Below, piece by piece: positions 21,719 to 30,785 of a stretch of 31,978 nt of DNA. Positions within the stretch are counted from its first letter, which is position 1. Every line of letters begins with the position of its first letter. Source of the stretch: a virus. The position numbers and the translations under genes are program-made. The DNA lies in IMG/VR virus record IMGVR_UViG_3300035665_000168, positions 1-31,978 of that record. One strand, given 5' to 3'. A model generated the notes under the pieces. That model searched no databases and was not told the origin of the DNA. It was given only the letters and a program-made list of their open reading frames with translations.

Positions 21719-22951
21719 TTATTTCTTGCCCGCCCTCCGCGCGGCACGGTTCGCGGGGAGGGAGATGATCTTCGAAGGTTCCCGCACGAGCGTCTCCATC
21801 TTGGACAGAATGGGAACCCAGTGATCGGAGAACACCCGATCCGTAGCATACGGCGCGGCGTGGGCGAGGGCCTTCGCCCTCTCATCCGCGGCGGCGGCGG
21901 GATCGCCCTTCAACGCGTAGGAGGATTCGAGCGCGTTGAGGATCTCCTCCGTGTGGGGAACCTTCCAGAATGATCCCTGGAACTCATCCCATTCGAGTTC
22001 GCCCTCGACGGTCCAACCCGATCCGACGAGTTCCGGTTGAGCGGTCCAGTTCGTCGCAATAGCGGGGATGCCCGTCGCCTGGGCCTCCAATACGCCCAGG
22101 CCGAACCCTTCACCTCGTGAGGTTGAGAGGAGAACATCGGCGGCGCGGTAGAGGTCGCCCATTACCGCCGCCCCGATACCCATCCGGAGTTCGTACTGGG
22201 GAACGAGTCGCACCCGATCGAGCGGGGCCTTGAATCGTTCCAGGAGGCGTTCGATCCGAACCCCTCCCGCCATCCCCAGAACTTCCGTGTGGAGGTAGAG
22301 ATACGCGTCGGGGTGGCGATTGGCGAACGTCGCCCAGGCGAGGAGCATCTCCGGGAAACATTTCCGGATGGGCGTGTTCCCCTTATTCGCGGCGTTGATC
22401 ATCGTGAGATGGGCATCCTCTGGGATCGACATCTTCGCCCGCATCGTGGACGCGCCTGGATAGAACACGGACGGGTTGAACGAATGCGGCGCGTAGAAGA
22501 CGCGATCGCGATGGAGGCCAGAATCGAGGAGGGCCTTCTCCCCGGATCGGGACATTGCCAACGCCCACTTGCGCCCAGGGCGATCAAAGAAGGCGCGCAC
22601 CTCGTCGGGCGGGAGCGGACCGTGATCGACCGGAGTCCACGATAGGAGCGGGAGGTCGTCCCATTGCGGGGCTTTATACACCCAGACATCGAACAGGGTG
22701 ATCCCCAAGCCGTTCCCATCCTTGCCAATCCATTGGGAGATTTGGAACGGAGTGAGGTCGTTCGAATACCCGTCGATTCCTTGCGGCATTACTGGGACCC
22801 CGTTCCATTCAATCGTGGAACCAGAGAGGCCGTAGTTCGCCTGGATCGCCACCTCGTGGCCCGCCTCCTTCAACTTTGGAACAATCTCCGAAGTCTGGCC
22901 GCCGTATCCAGTACCGCACCACGGCGCATTCGATGTCCACGCGATTCGCAT
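21719..22951 (-). CDS. Glycosyltransferase, GT4-like
   Basis: A 410-residue protein with the GT-B layout: N-terminal MRIAWTSNAPWCGTGYGGQT, middle MINAANKGNTPIRKC, and C-terminal STSRGEGFGLGVLEAQATG, the E-x7-E-like donor-binding motif, followed by PAIATNWTAQPELV. It transfers a sugar from a nucleotide donor to an acceptor. It lies alone between a capsid terminator and the adaptor gene, which suggests a moron-like insertion and possibly glycosylation of capsid or tail proteins. ATG at 22951 preferred over a codon at 22966 because GGAGGAG is correctly spaced. Confidence 0.85.
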   Translation of the reverse strand: MRIAWTSNAPWCGTGYGGQTSEIVPKLKEAGHEVAIQANYGLSGSTIEWNGVPVMPQGIDGYSNDLTPFQISQWIGKDGNGLGITLFDVWVYKAPQWDDLPLLSWTPVDHGPLPPDEVRAFFDRPGRKWALAMSRSGEKALLDSGLHRDRVFYAPHSFNPSVFYPGASTMRAKMSIPEDAHLTMINAANKGNTPIRKCFPEMLLAWATFANRHPDAYLYLHTEVLGMAGGVRIERLLERFKAPLDRVRLVPQYELRMGIGAAVMGDLYRAADVLLSTSRGEGFGLGVLEAQATGIPAIATNWTAQPELVGSGWTVEGELEWDEFQGSFWKVPHTEEILNALESSYALKGDPAAAADERAKALAHAAPYATDRVFSDHWVPILSKMETLVREPSKIISLPANRAARRAGKK

Positions 22952-22976
22952 TCTTCTCTCCTCCAACTCTTGCCGC

Positions 22977-23016
22977 CAAATAGAACGGACCCCCCTGGCG
23001 AACCAGAGGGGTCCGT
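22977..23016 (-). terminator. Strong terminator after the capsid gene
   Basis: On the minus strand a 14-bp stem (ACGGACCCCTCTGG / CCAGGGGGGTCCGT, one T-G pair) closes a TTCG loop, followed by TTCTATTT. It lies between the capsid and glycosyltransferase genes. Its inner stem shares CCCCTCTGG/CCAGGGGGG with the terminator at 9609-9640. Confidence 0.85.
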
Positions 23017-23057
23017 TCGTTCCGAGTCTACCCGAAGGCGGACCCGTCCGCTAGATC

Positions 23058-24254
23058 TTAGGTGTTAGCGGATACCAGGATGCGCCCGGCGTTCGTGTCC
23101 GGGAGGTTCGCGTCGAAGTGGTACATCGTGCGAATGCCGATGCTGTTGAGTTCAAAGTACCGGTCGGCACTCTGAGCGACTTCAACACCACCCGCCTCGC
23201 GGATGTAGTACGACGGCTCGTGAAGGAGCGCGACGGACTTCGATGCGGAACCCACGGCGGCGAGGTTCACGTTCTCCTTGACGCGGTAGCCCAGGAGGGT
23301 TTCCGGCTGTCCGGCCGCGAGTGCCGGCTGAAGAAGGAACTGGCCCGTCGTGTCTTGGAGTTGGCGGATCTTCGAGATTGCGGTCGTCGATACGTGCCAC
23401 ACCGTGTTCGGGTTGCGGTACGAAGGAGCGAGTGCGTACAGAAGAGCGGCCAAGTCCGTCGCGGAGAAGAACGTTGGCGCGACGGCCGCGGTTCCACCCT
23501 TGGTGGCGGTGGTCGTCTTAGACGCGGCATTGAGTGCGGTGATGAAGCCGGTTGGCTCCGCCGTCCCCGTTCCGAGCGTACAGGCCGAACCCGCAAGAGC
23601 GGCGATCTGTCGCCCCGCGGCGCGGCCCACGTACTCAACCAGGTTGAACCCGGCCGAATCCACAAGTTCGCGCGATGCGAGCGTCAAAGTTGCGGCGTTG
23701 AATGCTCCGAGCGTGATGCTCGAAAACACTGGGTCCGCCGCGGCGATTGTTCCACCCTGGCCCACGAACGCGGCCGCCGGAGCGGTTCCAGCGACTACTG
23801 GGACGGTGAGGTTTCGGATGTCCGTGGTGCGAATCTTGGACGCGCCCTCATAGACGACGTTCCCTTCGACCAACTGTTCCACCACAAAATCGGCGAACGA
23901 GACCGGCGTGGTAGCCGTCGCGGTCGCGAGTGCGCGGAGGTTGAAGTTAGCCGAACGCTTCTCGCCCGAAAGTACGGCGCGAAGAAGGTCCGCATCGTTG
24001 TCGATCGTCTTCCCGGTGGCGACTTCAACAGTCTCCGCGAGTGCGGCGATCTTGACGGCGCGATCTTCCGACTTCTGAATGTCGTCGATCTTTGCCATCT
24101 TTGCGTTCATCGACTCGTTGAGGCGGGCATACTGTGCCTCCTCTTCGGCCGAAAGATCTCGTGCTTCACCCGCGGCGCGCTCAACGAGGGACTTTGCGGC
24201 CTCGAAGTCTACGCGGTACGCGGTGTGGAGCGTGTTGAGAAGAGCCTTGCTCAT
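23058..24254 (-). CDS. Major capsid protein, HK97 fold
   Basis: A 398-residue protein. Residues 1-100 form the charged, helical scaffold-like delta region (AKSLVERAAGEARDLSAEEE). The rest has HK97 capsid features: GASKIRTTDIRNLTVPVV, ASRELVDSAGFNLVEYV with GRQIAALAGSACTLG, VWHVSTTAISKIRQLQDTTG, and a final RTMYHFDANLPDTNAGRIL. The delta region is expected to be removed by the protease encoded just upstream. ATG at 24254 is preferred, 7 bases after AAGGAG; ATG at 24257 is an alternative. Confidence 0.9.
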   Translation of the reverse strand: MSKALLNTLHTAYRVDFEAAKSLVERAAGEARDLSAEEEAQYARLNESMNAKMAKIDDIQKSEDRAVKIAALAETVEVATGKTIDNDADLLRAVLSGEKRSANFNLRALATATATTPVSFADFVVEQLVEGNVVYEGASKIRTTDIRNLTVPVVAGTAPAAAFVGQGGTIAAADPVFSSITLGAFNAATLTLASRELVDSAGFNLVEYVGRAAGRQIAALAGSACTLGTGTAEPTGFITALNAASKTTTATKGGTAAVAPTFFSATDLAALLYALAPSYRNPNTVWHVSTTAISKIRQLQDTTGQFLLQPALAAGQPETLLGYRVKENVNLAAVGSASKSVALLHEPSYYIREAGGVEVAQSADRYFELNSIGIRTMYHFDANLPDTNAGRILVSANT

Positions 24255-24259
24255 CATCA

Positions 24260-24345
24260 AACTCCTTCCCCCAGGTGGGGGCCTACATTATCCCGCCCGG
24301 TGGTGCGCTCCGCGATGCCGCGCGCGCCCTTGCGATCTGGGACGG
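24260..24345 (-). promoter_or_regulatory. Possible capsid-gene promoter/leader
   Basis: The 80-90-base gap between the protease and capsid genes contains GGGATAATG, a possible -10 element, then CCCCCACCTGGGGG (a small hairpin) and AAGGAG. No convincing -35 was seen. Extra transcription of the capsid gene would fit its high dosage and the terminator after it. Confidence 0.3.
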
Positions 24346-25917
24346 TTATCGTACCGCGCGACGTGCGAGGGCGATTTGGCGTTCACGGATTGCGCGTGGT
24401 ACGGCGCGACCCGAGACCTCATCGGCGACCTCTTCGGCGACTGGTTCAACCACTGGTTCCGCGATCGGCGCGACCTCTTCCACCGGTGCGGCGGCGGGTT
24501 CATCGCCTGGGAACTTTGTCGGAACGCCATCAACATCGCGCGACGAGGCGGCGATGGCGGAGGCGAGGATGGCGGCGTGTCCCTGGGAGGCCTCGCCCGC
24601 AAGGAGGGCGGCTACCGCGTCGCGGAGTTCGTCCGTGTCCACGCCCGCCTTTGCCGCAAGTCCGCGAACGGAGACGAGGGAGACCGTGCCGGGATAGTAC
24701 GGCGCGAGTCCCGTGAGAGCGGAGACCTCGACGAGTTTCACATCGCGAAGTTCCCGTACCCCGTCATCGTTCACTTTATTTGCGGCGGTATTCCAGAACC
24801 CGAAGGACATCCCCAGGCTATTCCCCATCGACTTCACGATCGCCGCGAGGTCGCGATGGAACGAGATCTCTGGGTTGAGTTTGATCTTCGCGAGGAGTCC
24901 CTTCGCATCGGCGCGGAGTGATAGGGTTCCCGACTTTGTGGTTCCGAGGAGGAGTTTCGGGTCGTGGTCCTGGTAGGCGCGAACGTCCCACTCGCCGCGA
25001 TCGACAGCGGAGAGGGAACGATTGAACGCGGTGGACTTCACCACCTCCGGAACCGTTCCGTCCGCGGACGGCGAGTCCCAAAGTGCGGCGTATCCCTCGA
25101 ACTCCATCCCAGTTGAATCAACGGCGCGAAGTTCTACCTTCGCGGTTCGGAACTCGATTCCCATCTTGTCCTCAACGCTACGGGCCGCCCTTGAATCGTC
25201 GGCCTCCTGGATGATACTCGCCGCCCAGTCTCGACCGGCATCGCCACCCCATAGACCCCACGCGATTCGACCAGCGGACGGGAACCCGTCCTCGCCGCGG
25301 TTGAATCCTTCGGCCTCTTTGTCCACCTCGTGGCGGGCGAAGTATGAGGACATTCGGCGGATGGTGGTGAAAGGTAGGCGGCGACCGTTCGCGATGTCGC
25401 GAGCGCGGGCGACTCCCACGAGGGTCCCACCACGGGCGAAGACTCGCCTCCATTCCAGGGCCTGTTTAGCCTCCGCGACCATCTCGCGGTTGGGTTCGTA
25501 GCCTTCCGGGTCGATGGCGCGCTCCTCTGGATCAACGTCCGCGATGTATTCGTCGGGCGTGTAAACATCCAACCCAAGATCGGCATAACCTCGCCGAACC
25601 TCTGGATCGTTGTCGATCGCCTCCTCGATGTCGCGACCGTCCTGGATCAACAGTTCCGCCTTGTAAAGTTTGAACGCGACGGACGCGTTCGGACCTTCTG
25701 GGAAATCGGAGAGGTGGATTTCTTCAACGCCCGCGAGTCCGTGTTCTTGAATCCAGGCGCGGGCTTCTTCGAGGCGGTCGATGCTACGGCCGGAGATGAT
25801 GATGATCTCGTACTCCCCCGACATCACCTGGGCGTTGAGCGCGTCGATGAGTTCCACGTTCGGGCGGTCGCCCGATAGCACCAGGGTGTCGTCGAGATCG
25901 ACAATGATCGCGCTCAT
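24346..25917 (-). CDS. HAD phosphatase/unknown domain/prohead protease fusion
   Basis: A 523-residue three-part protein. Residues 1-125: HAD-type domain with AIIVDLDDTL, IIIISGRS and DNDPEVRRGY, like the 3'-phosphatase part of phage polynucleotide kinases. Residues about 145-245: a helical phage domain with LVGVARARDIANGRRLPF and SSYFARHEVDKEAEGF. Residues about 255-430: HK97-type S78 prohead protease with FEGYAALW, a His in YQDHDPKLLLG and a Ser in MGNSLGMSFGFW. An Ala/Pro/Glu/Val tail follows. It would mature the capsid; the role of the HAD part is unknown. ATG at 25917 overlaps the upstream stop. Confidence 0.8.
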   Translation of the reverse strand: MSAIIVDLDDTLVLSGDRPNVELIDALNAQVMSGEYEIIIISGRSIDRLEEARAWIQEHGLAGVEEIHLSDFPEGPNASVAFKLYKAELLIQDGRDIEEAIDNDPEVRRGYADLGLDVYTPDEYIADVDPEERAIDPEGYEPNREMVAEAKQALEWRRVFARGGTLVGVARARDIANGRRLPFTTIRRMSSYFARHEVDKEAEGFNRGEDGFPSAGRIAWGLWGGDAGRDWAASIIQEADDSRAARSVEDKMGIEFRTAKVELRAVDSTGMEFEGYAALWDSPSADGTVPEVVKSTAFNRSLSAVDRGEWDVRAYQDHDPKLLLGTTKSGTLSLRADAKGLLAKIKLNPEISFHRDLAAIVKSMGNSLGMSFGFWNTAANKVNDDGVRELRDVKLVEVSALTGLAPYYPGTVSLVSVRGLAAKAGVDTDELRDAVAALLAGEASQGHAAILASAIAASSRDVDGVPTKFPGDEPAAAPVEEVAPIAEPVVEPVAEEVADEVSGRAVPRAIRERQIALARRAVR

Positions 25918-26192
25918 CAAATGTCCACCGCGAAGTCGTAAACGTGAAGCGTTGTCGTTCCACTATCTACCACCGCGTGTAGGATGTCGCCGTCCGTGAT
26001 CTTCAACAATAGAGGCGGGTCGGTATTCTCCAAGTGGAACCCGTTCGCCGTTGATACGTCCGCACCGCCAATGTAGACCTTCTTCGCGGAGAAGTTTCCA
26101 ACGGTGAGTTCGTGAACCGTACCAGGCGCGGCCGTTCCAATCGCGACCGCGGCCGTTCCGATGGTGATCACGCGGACTTCATAGCGTGGCAC
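25917..26192 (-). CDS. Small beta-rich structural protein
   Basis: A 91-residue protein predicted as all beta. KKVYIGGADVSTANGFHLEN resembles small phage proteins found between portal and protease/capsid genes, possibly decoration or head-completion factors. GTG start at 26192 follows the portal stop at once. It ends in a one-base overlap with the HAD/protease gene. Role not proven. Confidence 0.6.
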   Translation of the reverse strand: MPRYEVRVITIGTAAVAIGTAAPGTVHELTVGNFSAKKVYIGGADVSTANGFHLENTDPPLLLKITDGDILHAVVDSGTTTLHVYDFAVDI

Positions 26193-27482
26193 TTATAGCC
26201 TCGCGATCCGCTTCGCTTCGGCGGGGTCCATACCCGCGCCAATGAGGAGGGCGTAAATGTCCGCCTTCTGTCGCGCACCGGCAAGCGTCGCGTCCGCCTG
26301 GTTGAGCGGTTGGCGATACGCGGAGGCGGCGGGATCGTCGATAGGCGAGAGGTCCTCGATCTTGCGGATGTCCGCGATCGACTCCCAACCCTCCTGGACG
26401 GCGATGCGGTGGGCCTCGTAGCGGTCGCGAAGATTACCGCGAAGGAGGGAATCCATTGACAATCGCACGAACGCGTCGGGGAGTGGGATGAGGGTGGACA
26501 GCGCGCGCTCAATCTTCTCCGCGAGTGGGCGGAGGGTGTAGGAGATAAACGCGGCGTTGAGTTCCGAGACCGATGAGAAACTCATCGAACCGGGGGTCGT
26601 CATTGCCAGGAGTGCGGGCGGGACGCGGAAGATTCGGGCAATCTCCGCCACGCCAAACTCGCGCGACGAAAGAAGTTGGGCATCCTCTGGGCGGAACGAG
26701 AGGGCCTTCCAGGACGCGCCGCCGCTCAACACTCCGACCGAGTAGGAGTTCGAACCCGTGTGGGCGCGCGCCCATCCCTCTTTCAAGTTGCGAATCTGTT
26801 CCGCCGTGAGCGGTTCACTCGTCTCGATCACGCCGGCGGGCGTAGATGCGGACGAGAAGAAGTTCGACGCGGACTCTTCCAGAGTGATCCCCAGGCCGAT
26901 CGTTCGACGAAGTGCCTCGATTGGGTTGATGCCGCGATCGGTTCCAGGGAATCGGATAAGCGGAATGTGGAGGATGGTGTCGGGTCCGAAGGAGACCCCG
27001 TTCACATTCTCGCCCGTTCGGACCACGTAGCGAATCTCCGCACCGGTGCGAACGATCTCGACGGCCTGGGGCGGAAGAACTCGAACCTCCAACGGTTCCA
27101 ATGTCTGGGGATCTTTCGGCGCGTAGACGAAGGCGTTCCCGTTCACGTACAGGGACACCACGATTTCGGAGAGGACGGACTGGACCCCGATGGCGGGTTC
27201 CGATGCGAGTGGGGTGATCAACCAGGACGGCTTTGATCCGCCTGGGCGATACGGTCGGCGTTGTCCGTTATCGCGAACGTAGGAGTCGATTGGCATCGTC
27301 GAGATTAGGTCGGAAAGTAAGGTGATACAGGACCACGCGGAGGCGAGGCCAATCGTGGACTTCTCATCCACGCGAGTCGCGCCAAAGATTGGCGCGCGGT
27401 CGAATGCCTGGGGAAGGAGTCCGAGGCCGTTGAGGTTGCGCGATTCGCTCCCAGTTCCAAGAACGCGGCGGAGGATGCTCAC
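26193..27482 (-). CDS. Portal protein, HK97 type
   Basis: A 429-residue protein with classic HK97-portal segments: STIGLASAWSCITLLSDLIS, VVSLYVNGNAFVY, FFSSASTPAGVIET, SYSVGVLSGGASWKALS and SREFGVAEIARIFRVPPALL. It forms the dodecameric channel for DNA at the capsid vertex. GTG at 27482 overlaps the preceding stop by GTGA. C-terminus ends in a basic helix (DPAEAKRIARL). Confidence 0.9.
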   Translation of the reverse strand: MSILRRVLGTGSESRNLNGLGLLPQAFDRAPIFGATRVDEKSTIGLASAWSCITLLSDLISTMPIDSYVRDNGQRRPYRPGGSKPSWLITPLASEPAIGVQSVLSEIVVSLYVNGNAFVYAPKDPQTLEPLEVRVLPPQAVEIVRTGAEIRYVVRTGENVNGVSFGPDTILHIPLIRFPGTDRGINPIEALRRTIGLGITLEESASNFFSSASTPAGVIETSEPLTAEQIRNLKEGWARAHTGSNSYSVGVLSGGASWKALSFRPEDAQLLSSREFGVAEIARIFRVPPALLAMTTPGSMSFSSVSELNAAFISYTLRPLAEKIERALSTLIPLPDAFVRLSMDSLLRGNLRDRYEAHRIAVQEGWESIADIRKIEDLSPIDDPAASAYRQPLNQADATLAGARQKADIYALLIGAGMDPAEAKRIARL

Positions 27483-27616
27483 TGGTTATCCTTTCGCGTG
27501 TAGCCGATGGCCATCAACACAATCCCGGCAAGTCCCACGATCAACGCGGGATGGACGAGGTACGCGGAGAATAGTAGCATCGCGAACCCCGCGACCTCCA
27601 AGACGTTCGAAATCAT
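27479..27616 (-). CDS. Small membrane protein between terL and portal
   Basis: A 45-residue protein with two hydrophobic stretches (VLEVAGFAMLLFSAYLV and ALIVGLAGIVLMAIGY) and a short charged tail (TRKDNQ). It is joined to terL by ATGA and to the portal gene by GTGA, which supports translation. Function unknown. Confidence 0.65.
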   Translation of the reverse strand: MISNVLEVAGFAMLLFSAYLVHPALIVGLAGIVLMAIGYTRKDNQ

Positions 27617-29142
27617 AAGGCGATGAACTCCACACTCCGGGCGGGTTTGTCCGCCTCGCCCGCATAATAGCGCGCCCGATCGAAGGCCATCACCATTGCC
27701 ACCGCGAGGTCAATCTTTCGAGGACTCCCGCGGTGCTCCTTCACGATGCGCGGACCGAAGCGGTCGATCTTCACCGCGGAGTTCGTGAGATGGCGAGTGA
27801 GTGCGGCGGATAGATGGGGAACGCCGCCCCAGTGAAGTTGATCTTGGGAGACCGCCTCGGCGACCCTCTGGCACGCGGCCACCATTCGCACCGGACTCTG
27901 GGCGTAGTTCACCACCCGCCCCGCATACGGTCCCTCTCGATCCAACGCCTCCAATGAGCGCGACCACCGGAACGGGTCCGCGGATAGTTCGAGGACGTTG
28001 AGACCACGAACCTCCACGAGGTCGCGGAGATCTTGCTCGACTTGCCCGATGTCCACTTGCCAATGGGGATCGTCGAGCGGGCGTTCATAGAGGAGGAGCG
28101 GTTCAACGAACCCGTCGAGGGTACAGGCCACCGCCGCGCTCGCGTCCAACTGGAACGATCCGTCCCAGGCGACCACGCACGGTTCGCCCGGTTGGATTCG
28201 TCGATCGGATTCCAATCGTTCCCACGCCCCGTTCGGTAGCCATTGCGAGGTAGTCGAGACCCAACGGTTCAACCGCTTCGTCTGGAACTCCACGGGAGAG
28301 ATTGAACGGGCCGCCGCCTCAAAGTCTTCGGGATCGAGAAAGTCCCCATAGGCGGGGTTCGCCATTTCCCACGCCTTCGGAGAATCCCACGCGAGGGATT
28401 CGGGCGCGTGGAAGTATCGGAAGAAGAACGCATCATCCACCACCTCGCCCGCCTGGATTCTCATCCCGTATTGCCAGAGGCGATAACACAGGGAATCTTG
28501 CCCACGCGCGTCCGTCTTTGATCCCGCTGTTGAGATGGCCAGAACGAGAGGATTGCGACGCGTACCCGATCCGAGGTTCACCGCGGACCATAGGCGGTCG
28601 TCGGGTTGAACGTGGAGTTCGTCGAAGATCACCATCGAAGGGTTCGTACCTTCGGCGCGTGATCCGTCGGATGAGAGGACGCGGAGAACCGAACCCGTCT
28701 CTGGGTATTCGATCACGTCGCGCATCACCACGAGTTTCTGGGAGAGGACTGGATCAAGTTCCACCATCCGAGCGCATTCGCGGAACACGATCCGCGCTTG
28801 TTGCCGGTCGCCCGCGCAAATCAACACTTCGGCCCCCACCTCCTGGAACAATCCGAACAGGGCGATCCCGGACGCGAGCGTGGACTTGCCGTTTTTTCGT
28901 GGGAGTAGAAGTAGGCCGCGCCGGTTCTTCCGCCTACCGTCTGGCCGCACCTCGAACAGTCCGTCCAAGATCTCGCGTTGCCAGGGTCGGAGCGCGATGA
29001 GTTGTCCCGCCTCGTCGCCTTTCGACGATCGACAGAACGTCTCGATGAACTCCGCGACGAATGGCCCGTCTGTCCTAGGCGCGGCGGGTCGCGCGGATGA
29101 TCGCGTCGAGTTTCGCGGTTGCCGAGTTCGCTTGTTCGCCAA
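27613..29142 (-). CDS. terL: Terminase large subunit
   Basis: A 509-residue packaging motor. ATPase: LLLLPRKNGKST (Walker A, about 77-88) and MVIFDELH (Walker B, about 170-177), coupling motif ISTAGS. Nuclease: AWDGS, ELSADPF and KIDLAVAMVMAFDRA supply the acidic residues. It cuts concatemers and drives DNA into the head. The only standard start is TTG at 29142, giving a 68-base overlap with terS; no ATG, GTG or TTG lies between the terS stop and the first conserved residues. Confidence 0.9.
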   Translation of the reverse strand: MANKRTRQPRNSTRSSARPAAPRTDGPFVAEFIETFCRSSKGDEAGQLIALRPWQREILDGLFEVRPDGRRKNRRGLLLLPRKNGKSTLASGIALFGLFQEVGAEVLICAGDRQQARIVFRECARMVELDPVLSQKLVVMRDVIEYPETGSVLRVLSSDGSRAEGTNPSMVIFDELHVQPDDRLWSAVNLGSGTRRNPLVLAISTAGSKTDARGQDSLCYRLWQYGMRIQAGEVVDDAFFFRYFHAPESLAWDSPKAWEMANPAYGDFLDPEDFEAAARSISPVEFQTKRLNRWVSTTSQWLPNGAWERLESDRRIQPGEPCVVAWDGSFQLDASAAVACTLDGFVEPLLLYERPLDDPHWQVDIGQVEQDLRDLVEVRGLNVLELSADPFRWSRSLEALDREGPYAGRVVNYAQSPVRMVAACQRVAEAVSQDQLHWGGVPHLSAALTRHLTNSAVKIDRFGPRIVKEHRGSPRKIDLAVAMVMAFDRARYYAGEADKPARSVEFIAL

Positions 29143-29560
29143 TCTCCGACCTCAATCCCACTCTGGCCGCGGGCGTTAGTCCCAACTCCCGCGCGTACTT
29201 TTTCACCGCGTCCGCATTATCGCGGACGATTTGGTGGAGCGGGTTCTTGACGAAGTTCCCGTCCCGCCCTTTGAGGAGCGGTCCAGTCTTCGACAGCATC
29301 GCCTCCGCCTCCTGGTATCGAACGAACGCTTCCGAGTATAGGCGGAGAAGGTCTTTGTCCGCCGATGTGAGGACACCGGTCGGACCCAGGGCGGCGACGA
29401 CGCGTTCCCAGACTTCGCGCGCTTCTGGCCGTAAGTCCGCGGGCGGCGTGAGCGGCCCACCGGCGGGGATAGGTTCGGCGTAGTTCACCACGGACGGCCG
29501 CGTCTCGCCCGCCAGAAGGCGGAGGCGGGTTGGCTTTGGTGCGGGTCCACGTGTTCCCAT
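29075..29560 (-). CDS. terS: Terminase small subunit, P27 type
   Basis: A 161-residue protein beginning MGTRGPAPKPTRLRLLAG, the typical N-terminus of P27-family small terminases, then LRPEAREVWERVVAALGPTG and LLRLYSEAFVRYQEAEAML. The end contains KKYARELGLTPAARVGL. It recognises packaging DNA and feeds the large subunit. It follows the methyltransferase gene directly and overlaps terL. Confidence 0.9.
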   Translation of the reverse strand: MGTRGPAPKPTRLRLLAGETRPSVVNYAEPIPAGGPLTPPADLRPEAREVWERVVAALGPTGVLTSADKDLLRLYSEAFVRYQEAEAMLSKTGPLLKGRDGNFVKNPLHQIVRDNADAVKKYARELGLTPAARVGLRSEIGEQANSATAKLDAIIRATRRA

Positions 29561-29561
29561 A

Positions 29562-30785
29562 CTACTCCTCGCGAACGGCCGTCTCTCCCGTTTGCTTTTC
29601 CAATCGGCGAACGATCACGTCCACATAGCGCGGATCAAGTTCGATCCCATAGCCTACTCGACCGGTGCGGGCCGCGGCGAGAAGCGTCGTACCAGAACCC
29701 GCGAACGGATCAACGATTACCACCCCATCATCAACCCAACGCTTGATGATGTCCGCAAGGAGTGCGATTGGCTTTTCGGTTGGATGTTCGCGCTCAAATC
29801 CTTCGGATTTATTGGTCGCAAAGGCCCCGACCCAGTGATGGCGGAGCATCACCATCCCGTGTCCCTTCTTCGACCATACGAGTTCAAAGTGGGATCCGAT
29901 TATCTTTTCGGAGTTCTCCGTTCGCTTATCCCAGACCATCCACGATCCGTCCATGTCCGACGGCGACATCGTTCTTCGATAATAGTTCGCTCCAAACCAG
30001 AACTGTTCGGCCGTCTTCTTGAAATACTCTTGATGAATAGAACCATCGTATCCATTTTGATCCCCGATCACCGGGCGATAGGCGTTCTCGTGGACGTTGA
30101 GCGCGTGGTCGCTGTCTGTCTTGCTGTTGATTCTTTGCCTCTTTTCATCATCAACAGTTCTGAACCCGCCGCCATAAAGGTCGATCCCATAGGGTGGATC
30201 GGATAGGACACACCCAACCTTTGATCCCCCAATGAGTCGATTGAGATTCTCAACATCCGATGAATCCCCACACAGGATTCGATGCGGCCCAATCTTCCAA
30301 AGATCGCCAACCTTCGTGATCGGATCCTTTGATGCGGCATCCAACTGTTCGTCCGTCCAATCCGGCTTCTCCCAGAATCCTTTCCCCATAGATTCAAAGA
30401 GATCCCGAACCGCGGGAGAACTCGTTGAGACCTCGGACAGGAGAGTTTCAAGTTGGGCCTTATCCGTCGCGGCCATCGCGCCGATTGGGTCGATGGTGGC
30501 CAGGACAAGATTCTCCTCCTCTGGGGTGAGTTCAACGTACACGACGGGGATGGTTGGCGTACCCTCGCGAAGTGCCAGGGAGACGCGAAGATGTCCATCA
30601 ACGAGGTTCCCGGTGGTGCGGTTCACGATGACGGATTGAACCCATCCGACCTCTTCAAGAACTCCCGCGAGCGCGTCCTGTTGGGCCTTTGGATGAATCC
30701 GCCAGTTCGACGGATTGGCGAGAAGTTGATCGGGGGCCTCTTCCCCGTGTCCCACGATTCGAGACCGAAAGATTGAATCGCTCAT
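29562..30785 (-). CDS. ParB-like nuclease/DNA N4/N6 methyltransferase fusion
   Basis: A 407-residue protein. Residues 15-110 are a ParB/Srx-like domain (LVDGHLRVSLALREG, ENLVLATIDP). Residues 155-407 are a DNA methyltransferase with DPPYGIDLY (196 on) before DPFAGSGTT (359-367), the order of beta-class N4-cytosine or N6-adenine enzymes, and HPTEKP before it. It methylates DNA with SAM. ATG at 30785 overlaps the metK stop by ATGA. The stretch about 29.7-30.4 kb looks richer in A+T than its neighbours, suggesting a separate origin. Confidence 0.9.
   Translation of the reverse strand: MSDSIFRSRIVGHGEEAPDQLLANPSNWRIHPKAQQDALAGVLEEVGWVQSVIVNRTTGNLVDGHLRVSLALREGTPTIPVVYVELTPEEENLVLATIDPIGAMAATDKAQLETLLSEVSTSSPAVRDLFESMGKGFWEKPDWTDEQLDAASKDPITKVGDLWKIGPHRILCGDSSDVENLNRLIGGSKVGCVLSDPPYGIDLYGGGFRTVDDEKRQRINSKTDSDHALNVHENAYRPVIGDQNGYDGSIHQEYFKKTAEQFWFGANYYRRTMSPSDMDGSWMVWDKRTENSEKIIGSHFELVWSKKGHGMVMLRHHWVGAFATNKSEGFEREHPTEKPIALLADIIKRWVDDGVVIVDPFAGSGTTLLAAARTGRVGYGIELDPRYVDVIVRRLEKQTGETAVREE

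Noticed and set aside
23118-24716. Long plus-strand open frame opposite the capsid gene
   Set aside because: It is Arg/Gly-rich, has no motifs and mirrors the strongly supported capsid gene; high GC keeps antisense frames open.
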